Below, in pieces: positions 7,261 to 15,584 of a DNA stretch of 20,225 nt. The stretch is from Clostridia bacterium. GTDB taxonomy: Bacteria > Bacillota > Clostridia > Oscillospirales > CAG-272. Both the position numbers and the translations under genes were made by a program. The notes beneath the pieces are model-generated. The model ran no database searches, was not told the origin of the DNA, and was given only the letters and a program-made list of their open reading frames with translations. The stretch spans positions 1-20,225 of the forward strand of contig JAFQUL010000073.1 of assembly GCA_017408535.1 (NCBI GenBank), in the 5' to 3' direction. Every line of letters starts with the position of its first letter. Position 1 is the stretch's first letter.

Positions 7261-7396
7261 ATAAAACACCTCCTGTTTCAATTTTTTAGTTGTAAAATAT
7301 TCTTTGACGCCACCCTGAGAGCGGCGGAACATAAATGCAAACTTGCGGACACGGGAGGACAAGAACCCCGTTCCCAAAAAGAATACATATACAATT

Positions 7397-7425
7397 ATTT
7401 TAATAAAAATTTGCTCATATGTCAA
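7397..7425 (-). promoter_or_regulatory. Sigma-A-like promoter of rny
   Basis: On the minus strand TTGACA (7425-7420) and TAAAAT (7402-7397) are separated by 17 bp. The predicted start near 7390 leaves a leader of about 130 nt before the TTG start, longer than most in this window. The leader holds only short imperfect hairpins and no riboswitch I recognise. Confidence 0.8.
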
Positions 7426-7500
7426 GTGTATTGTAGCAAATTCAAAAACCTTTGTGAAAAAATACAAATAAAAATAGCAGTTTTAGTGCAGTTTGTTCCC

Positions 7501-7529
7501 TTGCATAACCGGCCGGTGACGTATATAAT
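7501..7529 (+). promoter_or_regulatory. Promoter of the flavin reductase-like gene with spacer palindrome
   Basis: TTGCAT at 7501-7506 and TATAAT at 7524-7529 have a 17-bp spacer. A perfect 10-bp palindrome, ACCGGCCGGT (7508-7517), fills the middle of the spacer, where a bound repressor would block polymerase. It is divergent from the rny promoter about 75 bp away. Confidence 0.7.
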
Positions 7530-7589
7530 ATAAGAACGGGACATTTTTTGATTCCATTAAGTAGAATATGTAACGGAGGTTTGCTTTTT

Positions 7590-8099
7590 ATGGAAAAATT
7601 CCTTAAAACAGACGTTGAAAAAATAAACGGAAACCCTTTTGATATGATAGGGCGAGAGTGGATGCTGGTCACCGCCGTGGATGAGAGAGGCGGATACAAT
7701 ACCATGACTGCCAGCTGGGGCGGACTCGGTGTGCTCTGGGGTAAGAACGTAGCCTTTGTGTTTATACGTCCCCAGCGGTATACAGCTGAATTTGCCGACT
7801 CGGGCGATACTGTTACCCTGTCGTTTTTCCCGGAGGAATACAGAAGTGCACTGTCCTTCTGCGGCTCTCACAGCGGCAGAGATTATGATAAGGCAAAAGA
7901 AACAGGACTTACACCGATAGCTACCGACAGCGGAGCTGTGACTTTTCGGGAGGCAAAGCTGGTCCTTGAGGGCAAAAAGCTCTACCGTGACGTACTGAAA
8001 AAAGAATCCTTTATATCTTCCGAAGCTCTCTCCCACTACAAGGCAGAGGATTACCACTACGTATACGTTTACGAGATAACAGATGCGTATCTGAAATAA
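7590..8099 (+). CDS. Flavin reductase-like (FMN-binding split barrel) protein
   Basis: The 169-residue protein matches the flavin-reductase-like split-barrel family. The N-terminal part has NPFDMIGREWMLVTA, then NTMTASWGGLGVLWGKNVAFVFIRPQRYT, the region that binds flavin phosphate. Later come LSFCGSHSGRDYDKAKETGL and a C-terminal YHYVYVYEITDAY strand. These proteins bind FMN or FAD and reduce flavins or pass electrons to partners. No oxygenase partner is adjacent, so its role is unknown. It is soluble, with no signal peptide. The ATG at 7590 is set by GGAGGT nine bases upstream, and the longer frame from 7548 has no ribosome site. It is monocistronic, ending at a strong terminator. Confidence 0.9.
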   Translation: MEKFLKTDVEKINGNPFDMIGREWMLVTAVDERGGYNTMTASWGGLGVLWGKNVAFVFIRPQRYTAEFADSGDTVTLSFFPEEYRSALSFCGSHSGRDYDKAKETGLTPIATDSGAVTFREAKLVLEGKKLYRDVLKKESFISSEALSHYKAEDYHYVYVYEITDAYLK

Positions 8100-8166
8100 C
8101 GTAGAGAGCTGTGTTTGACGGCCGCTTGACATAAATCCCTCAAAAAAAGAAAAATACAGCGTTTTT

Positions 8167-8202
8167 ACCGCCGCGGGGCTCCGCGGCGGTTCTGTCCTTT
8201 TT
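8167..8202 (+). terminator. Rho-independent terminator after the flavin reductase-like gene
   Basis: ACCGCCGCGG (8167-8176) and CCGCGGCGGT (8181-8190) form a perfect 10-bp GC-rich stem with a GGCT loop. It is followed by a T-rich tail that reaches TTTTT at 8198-8202. Confidence 0.8.
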
Positions 8203-8252
8203 GTGCATCAAATACAGAAATGAATACAGTATCTTTTGAGCTTTTTGACAGC

Positions 8253-8281
8253 TTGAAAAAATTACGCGACTATGGTAAAAT
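8253..8281 (+). promoter_or_regulatory. Promoter of the GDPD surface-protein gene
   Basis: TTGAAA (8253-8258) and TAAAAT (8276-8281) are 17 bp apart, and TGG directly before the -10 gives an extended -10. The transcript would start near 8288 and leave a leader of about 137 nt. A second possible -35, TTGACA at 8245-8250, has no matching -10. Confidence 0.65.
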
Positions 8282-8357
8282 TAGACTAATAAAGCATTCT
8301 CTGTGCCACAGGGAAATATTACAAGAGCCGGATGAAATATCGGTGATTTTTAGTCTA
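8282..8357 (+). ncRNA. Possible structured leader of the GDPD gene (unassigned)
   Basis: TAGACTA (8282-8288) and TAGTCTA (8351-8357) are perfect inverted arms that would enclose the first part of the leader. Inside are two smaller hairpins: CTGT/ACAG around GCC (8301-8311) and CCG/CGG near 8328-8343. Together they would make a three-way junction followed by an A-rich stretch and the ribosome site (AAAGGAG). It does not match the consensus of c-di-GMP, purine, SAM, ZTP, fluoride or guanidine riboswitches as I know them. The left arm overlaps the predicted transcription start, which weakens the case. Confidence 0.3.
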
Positions 8358-8424
8358 TAAAAATGCAAAAATGCAGACGGTTGTTGTGGTAAAACTTTGT
8401 TGCTTTTGAAAGGAGTCAAACAGC

Positions 8425-11202
8425 ATGAGAAGAACTTTTTTTGTAATAATTTCGACGTTGATCTGCATGAACTTTTTGCTTTCCTCTTTTGTTGTGACGT
8501 TGTCAGCGACTGAAGTAAAGGAAGGACCGGAAATGGGTTCAATTGAAGAGATTTTGTCGTCATATTTCGACTTGCAAGGGCGACCAATGTCTTGCGCTCA
8601 CAGAGCTATAATCCGTATTGACAATCCCAGCCCTGAAAATTCACTTGCGGCAATTCAGGATTGTATCGACCATAAGGTTGATATAGCAGAGCTTGATATT
8701 ATGCGTACAAAGGACGGGGTCTATATTTTGTGCCACGATGACAGTATTACCCGTACCACTACCTATGACGGTTCCCGCAAAATTTCCGAGATGACTTATG
8801 AGGAAATATGTAAATATCAGCTTCTCGAATATACAGGCGGCTCGAGAAAAGTCTACATGGATGAAAACAAAAAATCGCAGGTAATCCCGACATTTGAGGA
8901 AGCACTTAAACTGTGTAAGGGTAAGATAATGATAAATCTCGATAAGTTCAGCGATCAGTGGGAGTACCGCATGGAGCTTTACGAGATCGTCAGAAAAAAC
9001 GAATGTCTCGATATTGTAATGTTCAAGGGCGGCTATGACAGACAAAAGATTCTCGGTTGGAATAATGAGATAAAAGCTGAATACGGGAATGATGCCGTAA
9101 TGCCTAATTTTTGTGTTCTCAACAATAACAGAGACGGGGAAGCTTGGGTAAATGAGATCAAGGAGCACCACGATACAAAGACTGCATTTACCGTTGAGGC
9201 AGGATTCTCAAATTACACACAGCCCCAAAGCAATCCCGAGTATATTGCGCAGGTCAAGCAGTATACACGTCTCTTTGCCAATGTTCTGTATGATTCCCTG
9301 GGGGGTACCTATTCTGCAAAAAACAGCGAAAATTCTGCAGGATGGGCAGAGGTGATTTCTCTTGGTTTCAATATCCTTCAAACCAATAATGCGGCAGATC
9401 TTGCGGCTTACATATATGCCAATTATTCGACACCGACAAGAGATATAGGAAAAGGTCTTGATCTCTTGTATTTTTCGGATTTCAAGCATAACCAAACCAA
9501 CTATACGATTAAAATAAATGCACCTTCCGTCAAGCTGTACAACGGAGATTATATCTCTTTCAAAAATGTTGATTTCGGCAGTTGTGCGGGTAAGAGTATT
9601 ATAGCAGACATAACAGAAAATTCCGGAAAAGGCGAGCTTGTAATAAGAAAAGATTCACCGGCAGGTGATATAGTAGCAGAATTTGATCTATCAAAGCTTG
9701 GGAACCAGCCTCACAAAACCGCTTCGGAATTAAAGATCAATGATCTCGGTGTTTGCGATATTTATGTTTGTGCAGAAAACACAGGGGATGGTTACATTTC
9801 CGCTTCAATGTTAACCTGTGCCGATCCTATCTACGGAGAGCCTGACCATATTATAGGTCTGTCTGTCTTTACAAGACCCGGGGTTACACTTGTGCTGCCT
9901 GAGGAGGTTACGATTATAGATGAATTTGGCTTTGCATATAAAGATGCCGTGTCATGGGCTCCGGTTCCGGAAGAGTGTTATGCCGAAGATCTTACTCGCT
10001 TTACTGTCCCCGGATTCCTTAAATCTAGCTGTAGAACAGTATATGCAAATGTAACGGTTATAGATCTTGACATGTCAGGTGCAGCGGTCTGGTTTGATTC
10101 AACCGGCGATATGCTCACAGATGAATCGGGCGGGATTCTTCGGTGGTATGACAGTATAAATTCAATTACCGCAACAGCAGCGGATGGCGAAGCGCCTACA
10201 TTCAAAAATGGTGCTGTCAGCTTTGATGGTGTAAATGACAGCATGGCCTTTTATCACAGCCTTTCCGATAAAGGAAATATATCCATCATTTTCAATGCAA
10301 GTACCGATAAAAAATCTACCGATTACAAGAGTGACTATAAAATAAACAATTCCGCGAGATACACTCTGCTCCATTACCCCGAAGCTAAATCCTGGGGAAG
10401 TGTTTATTTTACGGCATTTAAAAACGGTATAGCCTGCCGTTTCGGCTCTGGAGAAAAGGACAACAGAGGTATATATTATACCGGTATAAGTATAGACGGG
10501 TGGTCCACAGTATCTGCAGTAAAGAACGGGACCTCAGAGAAGCTTTATCTTAACTCATCAATGTTATACGACAGAAGCGCTTCTCCATTTCATCAGGTGG
10601 GAACACCGGGGGCTACGGTAAAATCGACTCATGAGTATGCGTATATCGGCTTCGGAATTCAAAGCTCGGACAACCACTATTATAACGGAGAAGTCAGAGA
10701 TATCGTTATATTCGAAAGGACACTCGGAGATGAGGAAATTGCTGTCCTGGATACATATTTCAAGGCTAAAAATCAAGGTAATCTCAAAGATAAAAGCGAT
10801 ATAGTTACAGAGGATTTTGACAGCCTTATGAAAAATGATATAGAAAAAGGGCATTCACTGGGATATACTTATTCCGATGCATCATCTCACACAGAAATCT
10901 GTAAAAATTGTTCTTACAGCTCGACCGTTGCTCATACCTGTGAATATTCCGAAAAGGACGATAAGACTCACGTTAAGACCTGCGTTCTTTGTTCGTATGA
11001 GTGTGAAGAAGAGCACGATTATCAGCTTTTTGATACCGATGGGGGCAAGAGAGTGTATAAATGCTCCGATTGTAAAATAGAGAAACCATTCACAGAACAG
11101 GCAAACGCTGTGGTTTTGGTGTCTGTGGCGGCAATTTTTGTTTTGATAATTGCCGTATTCGCAATAATGGTTTACAAAAAGAAAAAGACAGTGGCCAAAT
11201 AA
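8425..11202 (+). CDS. Multidomain membrane-anchored glycerophosphodiesterase-like surface protein
   Basis: The 925-residue protein begins with a signal peptide (hydrophobic core about 5-27). A glycerophosphodiester phosphodiesterase domain follows at about 50-335, with AHR (H59, R60), PENS (71-72), AELDI (E89, D91) and CHDD (H104). This core covers the usual metal and catalytic residues. Residues about 355-465 look like a CBM6-type beta-sandwich. About 475-547 resemble a Big_4 Ig-like domain (LPEEVTIIDEFG... W.... FTVPGFL). About 553-780 resemble a LamG/concanavalin-like lectin domain. Residues 820-885 contain Cys/His pairs (CKNC, CVLC, CSDC), and 894-916 form a membrane helix before KKKK. 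It is therefore probably anchored in the membrane with its enzyme outside, acting on glycerophosphodiesters or teichoic-acid-like polymers. The substrate and the accessory domain names are inference. It is monocistronic, flanked by terminators. Confidence 0.88.
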   Translation: MRRTFFVIISTLICMNFLLSSFVVTLSATEVKEGPEMGSIEEILSSYFDLQGRPMSCAHRAIIRIDNPSPENSLAAIQDCIDHKVDIAELDIMRTKDGVYILCHDDSITRTTTYDGSRKISEMTYEEICKYQLLEYTGGSRKVYMDENKKSQVIPTFEEALKLCKGKIMINLDKFSDQWEYRMELYEIVRKNECLDIVMFKGGYDRQKILGWNNEIKAEYGNDAVMPNFCVLNNNRDGEAWVNEIKEHHDTKTAFTVEAGFSNYTQPQSNPEYIAQVKQYTRLFANVLYDSLGGTYSAKNSENSAGWAEVISLGFNILQTNNAADLAAYIYANYSTPTRDIGKGLDLLYFSDFKHNQTNYTIKINAPSVKLYNGDYISFKNVDFGSCAGKSIIADITENSGKGELVIRKDSPAGDIVAEFDLSKLGNQPHKTASELKINDLGVCDIYVCAENTGDGYISASMLTCADPIYGEPDHIIGLSVFTRPGVTLVLPEEVTIIDEFGFAYKDAVSWAPVPEECYAEDLTRFTVPGFLKSSCRTVYANVTVIDLDMSGAAVWFDSTGDMLTDESGGILRWYDSINSITATAADGEAPTFKNGAVSFDGVNDSMAFYHSLSDKGNISIIFNASTDKKSTDYKSDYKINNSARYTLLHYPEAKSWGSVYFTAFKNGIACRFGSGEKDNRGIYYTGISIDGWSTVSAVKNGTSEKLYLNSSMLYDRSASPFHQVGTPGATVKSTHEYAYIGFGIQSSDNHYYNGEVRDIVIFERTLGDEEIAVLDTYFKAKNQGNLKDKSDIVTEDFDSLMKNDIEKGHSLGYTYSDASSHTEICKNCSYSSTVAHTCEYSEKDDKTHVKTCVLCSYECEEEHDYQLFDTDGGKRVYKCSDCKIEKPFTEQANAVVLVSVAAIFVLIIAVFAIMVYKKKKTVAK

Positions 11203-11278
11203 CTTTATTTGTATCAGACTGTACTGAACTCAGCTATGGAATATAAGCTCAAATACAAGATGTTTTTCTGACCGGTTT

Positions 11279-11310
11279 CAGCCGCTGCGGTTTTCCGCGG
11301 CGGCTGTTTT
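11279..11310 (+). terminator. Rho-independent terminator after the GDPD gene
   Basis: Two 12-nt arms (11279-11290 and 11295-11306, CAGCCGC... / ...GCGGCTG) pair with one T-G wobble around a TTTT loop, followed by TTTT at 11307-11310. The T-run is short. Confidence 0.7.
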
Positions 11311-11398
11311 CCGTCAAAACACCTTTGCCGACGAATAAAACCGACATTTATTTTGTATGATAAATATTGATTTACCTATTTTATTTTTTCTAATTATA

Positions 11399-11407
11399 TG
11401 TTATAAT
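11399..11407 (+). promoter_or_regulatory. Extended -10 promoter of the DUF3006-Obg operon
   Basis: TGT followed by TATAAT (11402-11407) is a good extended -10 in a very AT-rich stretch. The hexamer at the -35 distance (TTTTAT, 11379-11384) is poor. No other convincing promoter was seen up to 17189, so this one probably drives the long operon. Confidence 0.65.
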
Positions 11408-11447
11408 GTAACATGAAGTAGAATTGTTGTGCGGAGGGAAAGAAGAA

Positions 11448-11720
11448 ATGGCTTGGTCAGTAGACCGCATTGAGACCGGTGAATCGGAAAAATTTGCTGT
11501 GCTTGTGTCTGATGATGGCAGAACCGCTACAATACCTCTTTCCCATGCTGAAACTTTTGCGAAATGTAAGATCAGCGAGGGTGATGTTTTTGACATTGTT
11601 TTTGACGGTGATCTTCCTTTGGTAATGACTGCTCTTTCTCAAGAAAAGCAGCGGAGAGAGGAAGAAAACCAATCAAGGCTGACATCCCTTTTCGAAAGAA
11701 AAAACAAAAAAAGAAAATAG
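11448..11720 (+). CDS. DUF3006-domain protein
   Basis: The 90-residue protein has the DUF3006 pattern: WSVDRIE at the N-terminus, a beta-strand AVLVSDDGRTATIPLS, then KISEGDVFDIVFDGD. The C-terminal third is highly charged (EKQRREEENQSRLTSLFERK) and ends in a lysine/arginine tail. The function of DUF3006 is unknown, and these small beta-rich proteins are often found near envelope or hydrolase genes. The ATG at 11448 is set by GGAGGG nine bases upstream. It is the first gene of the long plus-strand operon, 29 bp before the dehydrogenase. Confidence 0.85.
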   Translation: MAWSVDRIETGESEKFAVLVSDDGRTATIPLSHAETFAKCKISEGDVFDIVFDGDLPLVMTALSQEKQRREEENQSRLTSLFERKNKKRK

Positions 11721-11749
11721 AAACTGTCACACAGGAGAGATATTAAACT

Positions 11750-13012
11750 ATGAAAACTAAAGCGGTAAGACTTTACGGAGCAGAGGACCTCAGACTTGAG
11801 GAGTTCGAGCTCCCCGAAATAAAAGATGACGAGATACTTGCTCACGTTATCTCGGACAGTATCTGCATGTCATCCTATAAGGCGGCAATGCAGGGTGCGG
11901 CTCACAAGAGAGTTCCGGACGATGCGGCAGAGAACCCCATCATCCTCGGACACGAGTTCTGCGGTGAGATCGTCAAGGTAGGTAAAAAGTGGGAGAACGA
12001 CTTTAAGCCCGGTGAGAGATTCGCCATTCAGCCGGCGCATAACTACAAGGGTACTCTCAGAGCTCCCGGTTATTCCTACACTTACTGCGGCGGCGGAGCT
12101 ACCTACGTTATCATTCCCCCCGAGACTATGGAGTGCGGCTGTCTTCTCCGCTACAGCGGCGATGCTTTCTTCTACGGCAGCCTTGCAGAGCCTATGAGCT
12201 GTATTGTGGGCGGCTATCACGCTACATATCACACCAAGGCCGGCAGCTACCTTCACATGATGGGTAACGTAGAGGGCGGTGCTATGGCTATTCTTGCCGG
12301 CGCAGGTCCTATGGGTCTCGGTGCTATCGACTATGCTATCCACGGTGATATCAAGCCCTCTCTGCTTGTGGTTACCGATATTGACAGTGCCCGTCTTGCC
12401 CGTGCCGCAGAGCTTATCACAGTTGAGGAAGCTGAGAAGAACGGCGTAAAGCTCGTGTACGTAAATACTGCGGAGGTAGACGATCCCGTGGGATACATCA
12501 AGGGTCTCAACGGCGGCGAGGGTTATGACGACGTTCTAGTATACGCTCCCGTTAGGATGGTAGTCGAGCAGGCTGATGCTCTTCTCGGACGTGACGGCTG
12601 TCTCAATTTCTTTGCCGGTCCCACAAATCCCGAGTTCAGAGCAGAGTTCAATTTCTATAACGTACATTACGGCGCTACCCACGTGGTAGGTACCTCCGGC
12701 GGCAACACCGAGGACATGAAGGAGTCTATCGCACTTATGCAGGCAGGCAGGATCAATCCTGCGGCAATGATCACCCATATCGGCGGACTTGACAGTGCTA
12801 TCGAGACCACTCTCAATCTTCCCAAGATCCCCGGCGGCAAGAAGCTTATATACACCAACATATCTCTTCCCCTTACCGCTATAGCGGACTTTGAGGAGAA
12901 GGGCAAGACCGATCCTATGTTCGCTGAGCTTGCAAAGCTCACCGCAAAGACCAAGGGCCTTTGGAACGCTGAGGCAGAGAAGTACCTTCTTGCCAACGCA
13001 AAGAGCATCTGA
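11750..13012 (+). CDS. SorE-like zinc-binding alcohol dehydrogenase family protein
   Basis: The 420-residue protein is a medium-chain dehydrogenase/reductase. The catalytic zinc ligands are C39 (SICMSSY), GHE at 67-69 (H68) and E147 in LAEPMSC. The Rossmann motif GAGPMGLGAIDY is at 184-195, with D210 at the end of the second strand, which suggests NAD preference. The four-cysteine structural zinc lobe is absent. The length and layout resemble L-sorbose-1-phosphate reductase (SorE) and related sugar-phosphate dehydrogenases, but the substrate is not proven and no PTS genes are adjacent. Codon use is strongly biased to C-ending and Gly/Tyr optimal codons, which suggests high expression. AGGAG lies 12 bases before the ATG. 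Confidence 0.88.
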   Translation: MKTKAVRLYGAEDLRLEEFELPEIKDDEILAHVISDSICMSSYKAAMQGAAHKRVPDDAAENPIILGHEFCGEIVKVGKKWENDFKPGERFAIQPAHNYKGTLRAPGYSYTYCGGGATYVIIPPETMECGCLLRYSGDAFFYGSLAEPMSCIVGGYHATYHTKAGSYLHMMGNVEGGAMAILAGAGPMGLGAIDYAIHGDIKPSLLVVTDIDSARLARAAELITVEEAEKNGVKLVYVNTAEVDDPVGYIKGLNGGEGYDDVLVYAPVRMVVEQADALLGRDGCLNFFAGPTNPEFRAEFNFYNVHYGATHVVGTSGGNTEDMKESIALMQAGRINPAAMITHIGGLDSAIETTLNLPKIPGGKKLIYTNISLPLTAIADFEEKGKTDPMFAELAKLTAKTKGLWNAEAEKYLLANAKSI

Positions 13013-13056
13013 GCGGCTGAGTAAAAAAGATAATTCTATTTCCGGGAGGGATCCGC

Positions 13057-14361
13057 ATGTTCATAGATAAAGTTGACATCTTCGTCCGTGCCGGCGACGG
13101 CGGTGACGGAGCAGTTTCCTTCAGACGTGAGAAATACGTACCTAACGGCGGTCCCGACGGTGGTGACGGCGGCAGGGGCGGCAATATAGTCTTTCACGTT
13201 GACGAGGGAATAAATACCCTGCTTGCATTCCGCTACAAGAGAAAGTTCGCAGCCGAGCGCGGCGAAAACGGCAAGGGCGGAAAATGTCACGGCAGAAACG
13301 GTTTTGACACTGTAATAAACGTTCCTCCGGGAACTGTCATAATGGATGCCGACAGCGGACGTATAATCCACGATATGTCCTCAGACGATGGGGCGGATTA
13401 TATCGTTTGCAAGGGCGGCAGAGGCGGCTGGGGCAACAGACACTTTTCTACCCCCACCCGTCAGGCACCTCGGTTTGCAAAGGGTGGCACCAAGGGTGAG
13501 GAGAGGACGGTTACGCTTGAACTCAAGATGCTGGCGGACGTAGGACTTATCGGTTACCCCAGCGTAGGAAAGTCTTCCGTGCTTTCAAAGATCTCCGCGG
13601 CCCGTCCCAAGATCGCGGAATATCATTTCACCACCCTGTCACCGAATCTCGGCGTTGTCAGCACCTATGACGGCGGCGGCTTCGTGGCGGCAGATATCCC
13701 GGGTCTTATTGAGGGTGCGGCAGAGGGTGCCGGACTCGGCCACGAGTTCCTCCGCCATATCGACCGGTGCAGGCTTCTCATCCACGTGGTGGATATTGCC
13801 TCAACTGAGGGAAGAGATCCTGTTGACGATATCGAAAAGATCAATTCCGAGCTCAGCCGCTACAGCCCTGAGCTTGCTACCCGTCCCCAGATAATCGCCG
13901 CAAATAAGTTTGACCTTATCGCAGTTGACGGTGAGGTGCTTTCAGATGATGTGGACATCCCCGCATTTGAAAAATTTGTTTCCGATAACGGCTGGGGCGA
14001 GCCTGTGTATATTTCCGCGGCTACCGGAGAAGGCCTTGACAGCCTTGTGAGACGTGCGGCGGAAATGCTGGCGGTGCTTCCGCCTATTGCCGTTTACGAG
14101 TCAGACTACTCCCCCGAGGAGATAGCGGCAGGTACCGGTGACAGACAGACCGAGATCAGAAACGAGAACGGCAGATTTATCGTTGAGGGCGACTGGCTGT
14201 ACAATCTTCTCGGTCAGATCAATATTGACGATTACGAGTCTCTTGCCTTCTTTGGCAAGGTTATTGAGAACGCGGGCGTGATCGATCTTCTGCGCAAAAA
14301 AGGTGCAAAGGACGGCGACACCGTATCTATATACGGCTTTGAGTTCGATTTTGTAAACTGA
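13057..14361 (+). CDS. obg: GTPase Obg
   Basis: The 434-residue protein has the three Obg domains. The glycine-rich Obg fold is at about 1-158 (NGGPDGGDGGRGG at 30-42). The G domain is at about 159-340 with G1 GYPSVGKSS (166-174), G2 TT (192-193), G3 DIPG (213-216), G4 NKFD (283-286) and G5 SAATGEG. The OCT domain is at about 362-434. Obg is an essential ribosome-associated GTPase linked to large-subunit assembly, stress and, in Bacillus, the onset of sporulation. GGAGGG lies seven bases before the ATG. It is usually found after rplU-rpmA, but here it follows a dehydrogenase, 44 bp downstream, and is followed by membrane proteins. Confidence 0.98.
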   Translation: MFIDKVDIFVRAGDGGDGAVSFRREKYVPNGGPDGGDGGRGGNIVFHVDEGINTLLAFRYKRKFAAERGENGKGGKCHGRNGFDTVINVPPGTVIMDADSGRIIHDMSSDDGADYIVCKGGRGGWGNRHFSTPTRQAPRFAKGGTKGEERTVTLELKMLADVGLIGYPSVGKSSVLSKISAARPKIAEYHFTTLSPNLGVVSTYDGGGFVAADIPGLIEGAAEGAGLGHEFLRHIDRCRLLIHVVDIASTEGRDPVDDIEKINSELSRYSPELATRPQIIAANKFDLIAVDGEVLSDDVDIPAFEKFVSDNGWGEPVYISAATGEGLDSLVRRAAEMLAVLPPIAVYESDYSPEEIAAGTGDRQTEIRNENGRFIVEGDWLYNLLGQINIDDYESLAFFGKVIENAGVIDLLRKKGAKDGDTVSIYGFEFDFVN

Positions 14362-14412
14362 TATCGGACACTCATATTTTTCTGATAACTAAAGAATTTA
14401 CGGGGGTAACCG

Positions 14413-15027
14413 ATGAAGACGGTAGTAAGACTTCTAAAATATATGTTTATCGCTCTCATAATTGCGGTATTTGTTCTCTTTTTCTTCCGTTGCAGCATAA
14501 TGAAGGATCCTTCAGAGATGAAGAGACTTCTGCCCAGTGATGCAATGAAGGAAGTATATTCAAAGAACGGCGATCTTGAGGCGTTCACTCAGCTTATGGT
14601 CAACGAGACGCTGACACAGGACGGCAGATTCTATACCACAGGTCTTATAATCCTTCCGGAAACCGATGAGCTTGTTATAACCGTGCGTTATAACGACGGT
14701 ACTCTCAATGCGCTGGCTGAGGAATATGAGCTTGGCGAGATAGACCCGGAAAAGGAATATTTTGAATACTATCTTCTGGATTCTGAGGGCAACAAATATG
14801 CCCCTGATGAGACGGTAACTCACAGAAAGTGGCTTTACAACTACAGACGTATGCGCTTCTCCGGTGTTGATACCGAGAAATATACCGATCTTGCGGTATG
14901 TATGAGATATCTGGGTGAGACTGATCCGGAAAAGCAGCCCTTCGGCAGTGTTTTTGCATATCACACCGATTGGACGAATAGTGATTACCGACTGACATCT
15001 GCCGATAAAGCGGCACTTAAAGAGTGA
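14413..15027 (+). CDS. Membrane-anchored hypothetical protein
   Basis: The 204-residue protein has one N-terminal membrane helix (about 8-26, IALIIAVFVLFFF) and then an acidic extracytoplasmic part. The helix is followed by a single Cys (C27), but the residues before it do not make a good lipobox. The soluble part alternates strand-like and acidic segments (ILPETDELVITVRYNDG, YFEYYLLDSEGNKY) and resembles an Ig-like or beta-sandwich fold, without a family I can name. It starts 51 bp after obg and is followed after 7 bp by another membrane protein, so the two may work together. GGGGGT is the ribosome site. Confidence 0.75.
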   Translation: MKTVVRLLKYMFIALIIAVFVLFFFRCSIMKDPSEMKRLLPSDAMKEVYSKNGDLEAFTQLMVNETLTQDGRFYTTGLIILPETDELVITVRYNDGTLNALAEEYELGEIDPEKEYFEYYLLDSEGNKYAPDETVTHRKWLYNYRRMRFSGVDTEKYTDLAVCMRYLGETDPEKQPFGSVFAYHTDWTNSDYRLTSADKAALKE

Positions 15028-15034
15028 TCCGAAA

Positions 15035-15529
15035 ATGTATAGCTACAAGGTAAAAAGAGCAAACAAAGCCGCAGAGGCAGCGACACTTGCACTGTTTATG
15101 CTGGCGGTGATGTTCTTTATAATGTCTGCTACCGGTGTGTGGATAAGATCTGTACTTCAGCTTATAATGTTGGTGTTTTTGGTTCTTGCGATCATGGTGG
15201 CTGACAGATATCTGTTTTCATCATTTGAATACGTAATAAACGATAAAGTGGGAGATTACGATTTTGTGGTTTTGCGCCATTCGGGTAAGCGTACCAACAC
15301 CGTTTGCCGTCTCTCCCTCTCTCTGGCCGATACCTTTACCGTGGTAAATAAGGGGGATACCCCACCATGCGCAGTAGGTCAGCTGCACGACTATACCGGA
15401 ACTCTACTTGCTCCGGAGTGTGCTTTTGTCACCTTCCCCGAGGAGAAGGTCACCATAAGGATCGAGCCTGACGAAAGGCTTAAAAGACTATTGCCTCGGC
15501 TGATGTCAAAGACCGGTATAACAGAGTGA
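15035..15529 (+). CDS. Two-helix membrane protein, hypothetical
   Basis: The 164-residue protein has a basic N-terminus, two membrane helices at about 18-34 and 38-56, and a soluble C-terminal domain from about 60. This layout, with a beta-rich tail carrying VVLRHSGKRTNTVCRLSLS, resembles proteins with a PH-like cytoplasmic domain, but I cannot assign a family. It starts 7 bp after the preceding gene, so the two are translationally close. The ribosome site is weak. Confidence 0.75.
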   Translation: MYSYKVKRANKAAEAATLALFMLAVMFFIMSATGVWIRSVLQLIMLVFLVLAIMVADRYLFSSFEYVINDKVGDYDFVVLRHSGKRTNTVCRLSLSLADTFTVVNKGDTPPCAVGQLHDYTGTLLAPECAFVTFPEEKVTIRIEPDERLKRLLPRLMSKTGITE

Positions 15530-15584
15530 CCTGTCAAGAAAAACGGAATAAAAAATCCGCATTTAAGCGGCAAGGAGAAAGATA

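Noticed and set aside
8282..8357. c-di-GMP (GEMM), ZTP, purine, fluoride or guanidine riboswitch
   Set aside because: The sequence has ACAGGGAAA, slightly like GEMM, but lacks the rest of that consensus, and the other classes do not match either.
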